DNA of 64,000 nucleotides, from the NCBI RefSeq assembly GCF_008806325.1, contig NZ_WACR01000013.1:38219-102218 (forward strand), given 5' to 3'. Within the stretch, counting starts at the first letter, position 1, and each line of letters opens with the position of its first letter. The DNA is from Salibacter halophilus. GTDB lineage: Bacteria > Bacteroidota > Bacteroidia > Flavobacteriales_G > Salibacteraceae. The position numbers and the translations under genes are program-made. The notes under the pieces were generated by a model. It searched no databases and was not told the DNA's origin. It worked only from the letters and a program-made list of their open reading frames with translations. Shown in pieces: positions 61,994 to 64,000 of this stretch.

Positions 61994-64000
61994 TATCGTT
62001 TGATTAGTTTCACGGGATATTCGTTGCTGCCAATGGCTAAGATAGCAATATAGAGGCCACTGTGCAAATCGTTCCCGTTTATCTCCATCCGGTGTTGACC
62101 TGGAGTGTACTGCCTGGCCGGGGTAGACCGCACCAAACGCCCATCGAGGCTGTACAGTTTTAAGCCCACGTTGGCCTGTCGTTCCAGTTCAAACTCGAGT
62201 TTGGCAAATCGCTCAAAGGGATTGGGGTAGGCTGTGAGGTCGGTTTCCCGGGGCTCTTTGAGCTTGTCGGTATAGAGCGAAACACTGCAGTTGTCTTTTT
62301 GAAGAGGAGTCATTGGATAATCATGCTTTGTGCAATTACTGAAATCAACAGGCTGACTTTGATTTACAATGGCTTGTCCGCCATCGAGATTAGCGAGTGA
62401 AAAGTAGGTCATCCGCTCGTTCCAGGGAATGGGATTGTTTTGATCAATTTTCGCATGATAATACATCAGGTCATCGGTTTGGTTGACGTGTTTCAGCAAG
62501 TGGCCGTGGCCCAGTTCGTGAAGGATCACGGAATAAAAGTCATACGTTCCGGCCGGCTGTGGTTGTGTGCCGGTACTGTCGTAAAACCAGTTTTGATTGG
62601 GAGCATTGGACAGGGTGATGTCAATATCGGGGTTAAACGCCATCGTGTTGTTATTTGGATCATTACAGACTCTATGCCATACATGTGTCTGCCCTAAAAT
62701 ATTAGAAGCTCCAGTATTTCCGAATCGTATAGTTGAATTTTTATCTGAAGTATCTGATATAACAGCCACACTATCATCTAGTTGCCAACGTATTTCGGTG
62801 GCGCACACCCAATCATCAATCGCTTTCCGAATACACCCCAGGGCATTGCTGTTGTTGGCAATGTTAGGGTTCGGAATAAAGGAATAGCCCAGTTGTTGGT
62901 TGGTGCTGTTTTCATCGTACACGCTGTCCACACCGGCTAAGAAAATTTTAGATTTACTTAAATTCTGACGAAAATCATTTCGCCATGAATAATAGACTTC
63001 AAGTGTCGTGTCGGTTTGTTGAGTCGAACCCGATTGCGTGATGACTTTTATTTTGCCTGAGCCCGGTACCTTTAACTGATTAGGGTTTGTGGCATTGATG
63101 GGCAATGTTGAGGGAACGCGGATCTTGATCTCGTTGTCGGTCCACTGCGTGATATCGTAATCATCGAGTGGAATCCAGGATGCGCCTCCGTCATCGGCAT
63201 TTCTCATCATGATTGTTCCTTTTGTGGAGCCGAAAAAATTCCCCATGATGGTGACGATGTCGCCAGTTCCGCCATTCACCTGTAAAGGTGCCATGCCCGT
63301 GATGTTCATGGTACACAGGTCCCGGTTTTCCGTATCGGTTGCTGTGATATTGTCAAACGTGAGGAGGTTTGAACCGCCCGCTGTGTTGGTGTACATAGAG
63401 AGTGTGAGCATCGTGGATTGATCGGTGAATTGCAAATCAGGCAGCTCACTGCAGTCACTGATCTCCATTTTTACGTGGAGCAGTTGTGTAGGAGTAGAAG
63501 TGAGGTAGTATCTGTTGTACGTATTCAGCTCAGCTCCTACACCCACGGCAAATACATCAGTCGAAATGTCGCCCGGTGAAGGGGCGTAGTAATCGCCCAT
63601 CGAGGCGGTCACGGTTCCGCGCTGGGCCGTTACCTTGTTGTTGCCCACCACGTTTTGCCCGAATGCATCAGTGTTGTATTGGATGCGAACTAAACCGTTG
63701 TCAAAGTAAACATCAGTAGAAGATGAAACATAAATATCGTATTCAAAATAACTGGTACCGTTTGATGAAGTAGTTGCGGCATTTTCAATCGTGTAGGTAA
63801 TGTCAGCAGTTCCTGAGCTGGCTCCCTGCACCTTTTGATTACTGGCAGAGATGAACTCGCTGTATTTTTGGTTTTGTAGAATTCCATTGGGATACACTTG
63901 CAGACACTCGGCCACGTAACTGGAATCGATGGTTTCGTACAGCATCTCTACACACTCGAAATTGACCTCTGAAAAGCGAGCCGAGATGTAGTGCTTGGAA
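61993..64000 (-). CDS. T9SS-secreted metzincin-like metalloprotease, N-terminus cut by window edge
   Basis: The frame stays open to the right edge (18 codons before ATG 63945), so the true start is outside the window; at least 668 residues are seen. The catalytic zinc motif is HELGHGHLLKH, followed by a methionine in DDLMYYHA that may be the metzincin Met-turn, as in matrixins. Upstream parts are beta-rich (IPT/TIG-like NGGTGDIVTIMGNFFGSTKG in part). The last ~75 residues are a type A T9SS sorting domain (AYPNPFERFAKLEFELE, SGLYIAILAIGSNEYPVKLI). The protein should be secreted or surface-bound. It is transcribed directly into the six-lipoprotein array. Confidence 0.9.
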   Translation of the reverse strand, partial: SKHYISARFSEVNFECVEMLYETIDSSYVAECLQVYPNGILQNQKYSEFISASNQKVQGASSGTADITYTIENAATTSSNGTSYFEYDIYVSSSTDVYFDNGLVRIQYNTDAFGQNVVGNNKVTAQRGTVTASMGDYYAPSPGDISTDVFAVGVGAELNTYNRYYLTSTPTQLLHVKMEISDCSELPDLQFTDQSTMLTLSMYTNTAGGSNLLTFDNITATDTENRDLCTMNITGMAPLQVNGGTGDIVTIMGNFFGSTKGTIMMRNADDGGASWIPLDDYDITQWTDNEIKIRVPSTLPINATNPNQLKVPGSGKIKVITQSGSTQQTDTTLEVYYSWRNDFRQNLSKSKIFLAGVDSVYDENSTNQQLGYSFIPNPNIANNSNALGCIRKAIDDWVCATEIRWQLDDSVAVISDTSDKNSTIRFGNTGASNILGQTHVWHRVCNDPNNNTMAFNPDIDITLSNAPNQNWFYDSTGTQPQPAGTYDFYSVILHELGHGHLLKHVNQTDDLMYYHAKIDQNNPIPWNERMTYFSLANLDGGQAIVNQSQPVDFSNCTKHDYPMTPLQKDNCSVSLYTDKLKEPRETDLTAYPNPFERFAKLEFELERQANVGLKLYSLDGRLVRSTPARQYTPGQHRMEINGNDLHSGLYIAILAIGSNEYPVKLIKR

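Noticed and set aside
57948..64000. A prophage
   Set aside because: Only a CI-type repressor and one HTH-like gene; no integrase, terminase, capsid, tail or att repeat was seen.

Overview
The window reads as a chromosomal segment of a marine-type Bacteroidota (Flavobacteriales/Cryomorphaceae-like) genome. This rests on type IX secretion (T9SS) C-terminal sorting domains, TonB/HmuY heme uptake, LytS/LytTR regulation, a large-insert signal peptidase I, DUF-type proteins typical of the phylum, almost no Shine-Dalgarno sequences, and repeated TAnnTTTG promoter elements upstream of genes. The species cannot be named from sequence alone. Coding density is high, overlapping ATGA junctions are common, and no tRNA, rRNA, CRISPR array or insertion sequence was seen. 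The only RNA gene is RNase P RNA (rnpB, about 46310-46632).

Layout. 1-4.3 kb (minus): an exported protein cut by the window edge, YigZ, an EamA transporter, a TPR membrane protein and RibD. 4.3-8.7 kb (plus): PrmC, LigA, an uncharacterised protein and DapA. 8.7-14.7 kb (minus): ABC-F ATPase, RibB with a degenerate GCH2 domain, MnmA, a YceI-like lipoprotein and an isopenicillin-N-synthase-like oxygenase. 14.9-21.7 kb (plus): a MarR regulator, a small nuclease-like protein, then symporter, acetyltransferase, M20 amidohydrolase and two different fold-III PLP racemases, which look like one amino-acid module. 21.8-23.6 kb: a LytS/LytTR pair. 23.6-33.7 kb (minus): a CarboxypepD_reg-like protein and a full heme acquisition operon (T9SS-secreted HmuY-like protein, HmuT, HmuU, HmuV, HemS, TonB receptor, HmuY lipoprotein) preceded by a strongly symmetric operator-like region. 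33.8-46.3 kb: orphan nucleotidyltransferase, lipid kinase, LTA-synthase-like sulfatase, ComEC, RdgB, two Gfo/Idh/MocA oxidoreductases, a SpoIID-domain protein, LpxB, SurE and an Smr-domain protein. 46.3-57.9 kb: rnpB, a patatin-like membrane protein, an HNH endonuclease, an arginase-family enzyme, an acyl-CoA carboxylase subunit, WbqC, LepB, a DAACS symporter, an OmpA-family protein and a fatty-acid-hydroxylase-family protein. 57.9-64 kb (minus) looks accessory: a CI/LexA-type repressor, a second HTH-like protein, six tandem paralogous lipoproteins, and a T9SS-secreted metzincin protease running off the window.

The most unusual signal is not a gene. A non-palindromic word, consensus 5'-YGGTCAGADCC-3', occurs 40 times as exact GGTCAGANCC (18 plus, 22 minus) where about 0.25-0.5 would be expected by chance. 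Every copy lies inside a coding sequence, and the copies use all five reading frames that avoid a stop codon, so selection must act on DNA rather than protein. Density (about one per 1.6 kb) and strand balance resemble the DNA-uptake sequences of Pasteurellaceae and Neisseria more than Chi or KOPS. It is absent from the last 7 kb, where the accessory genes lie.
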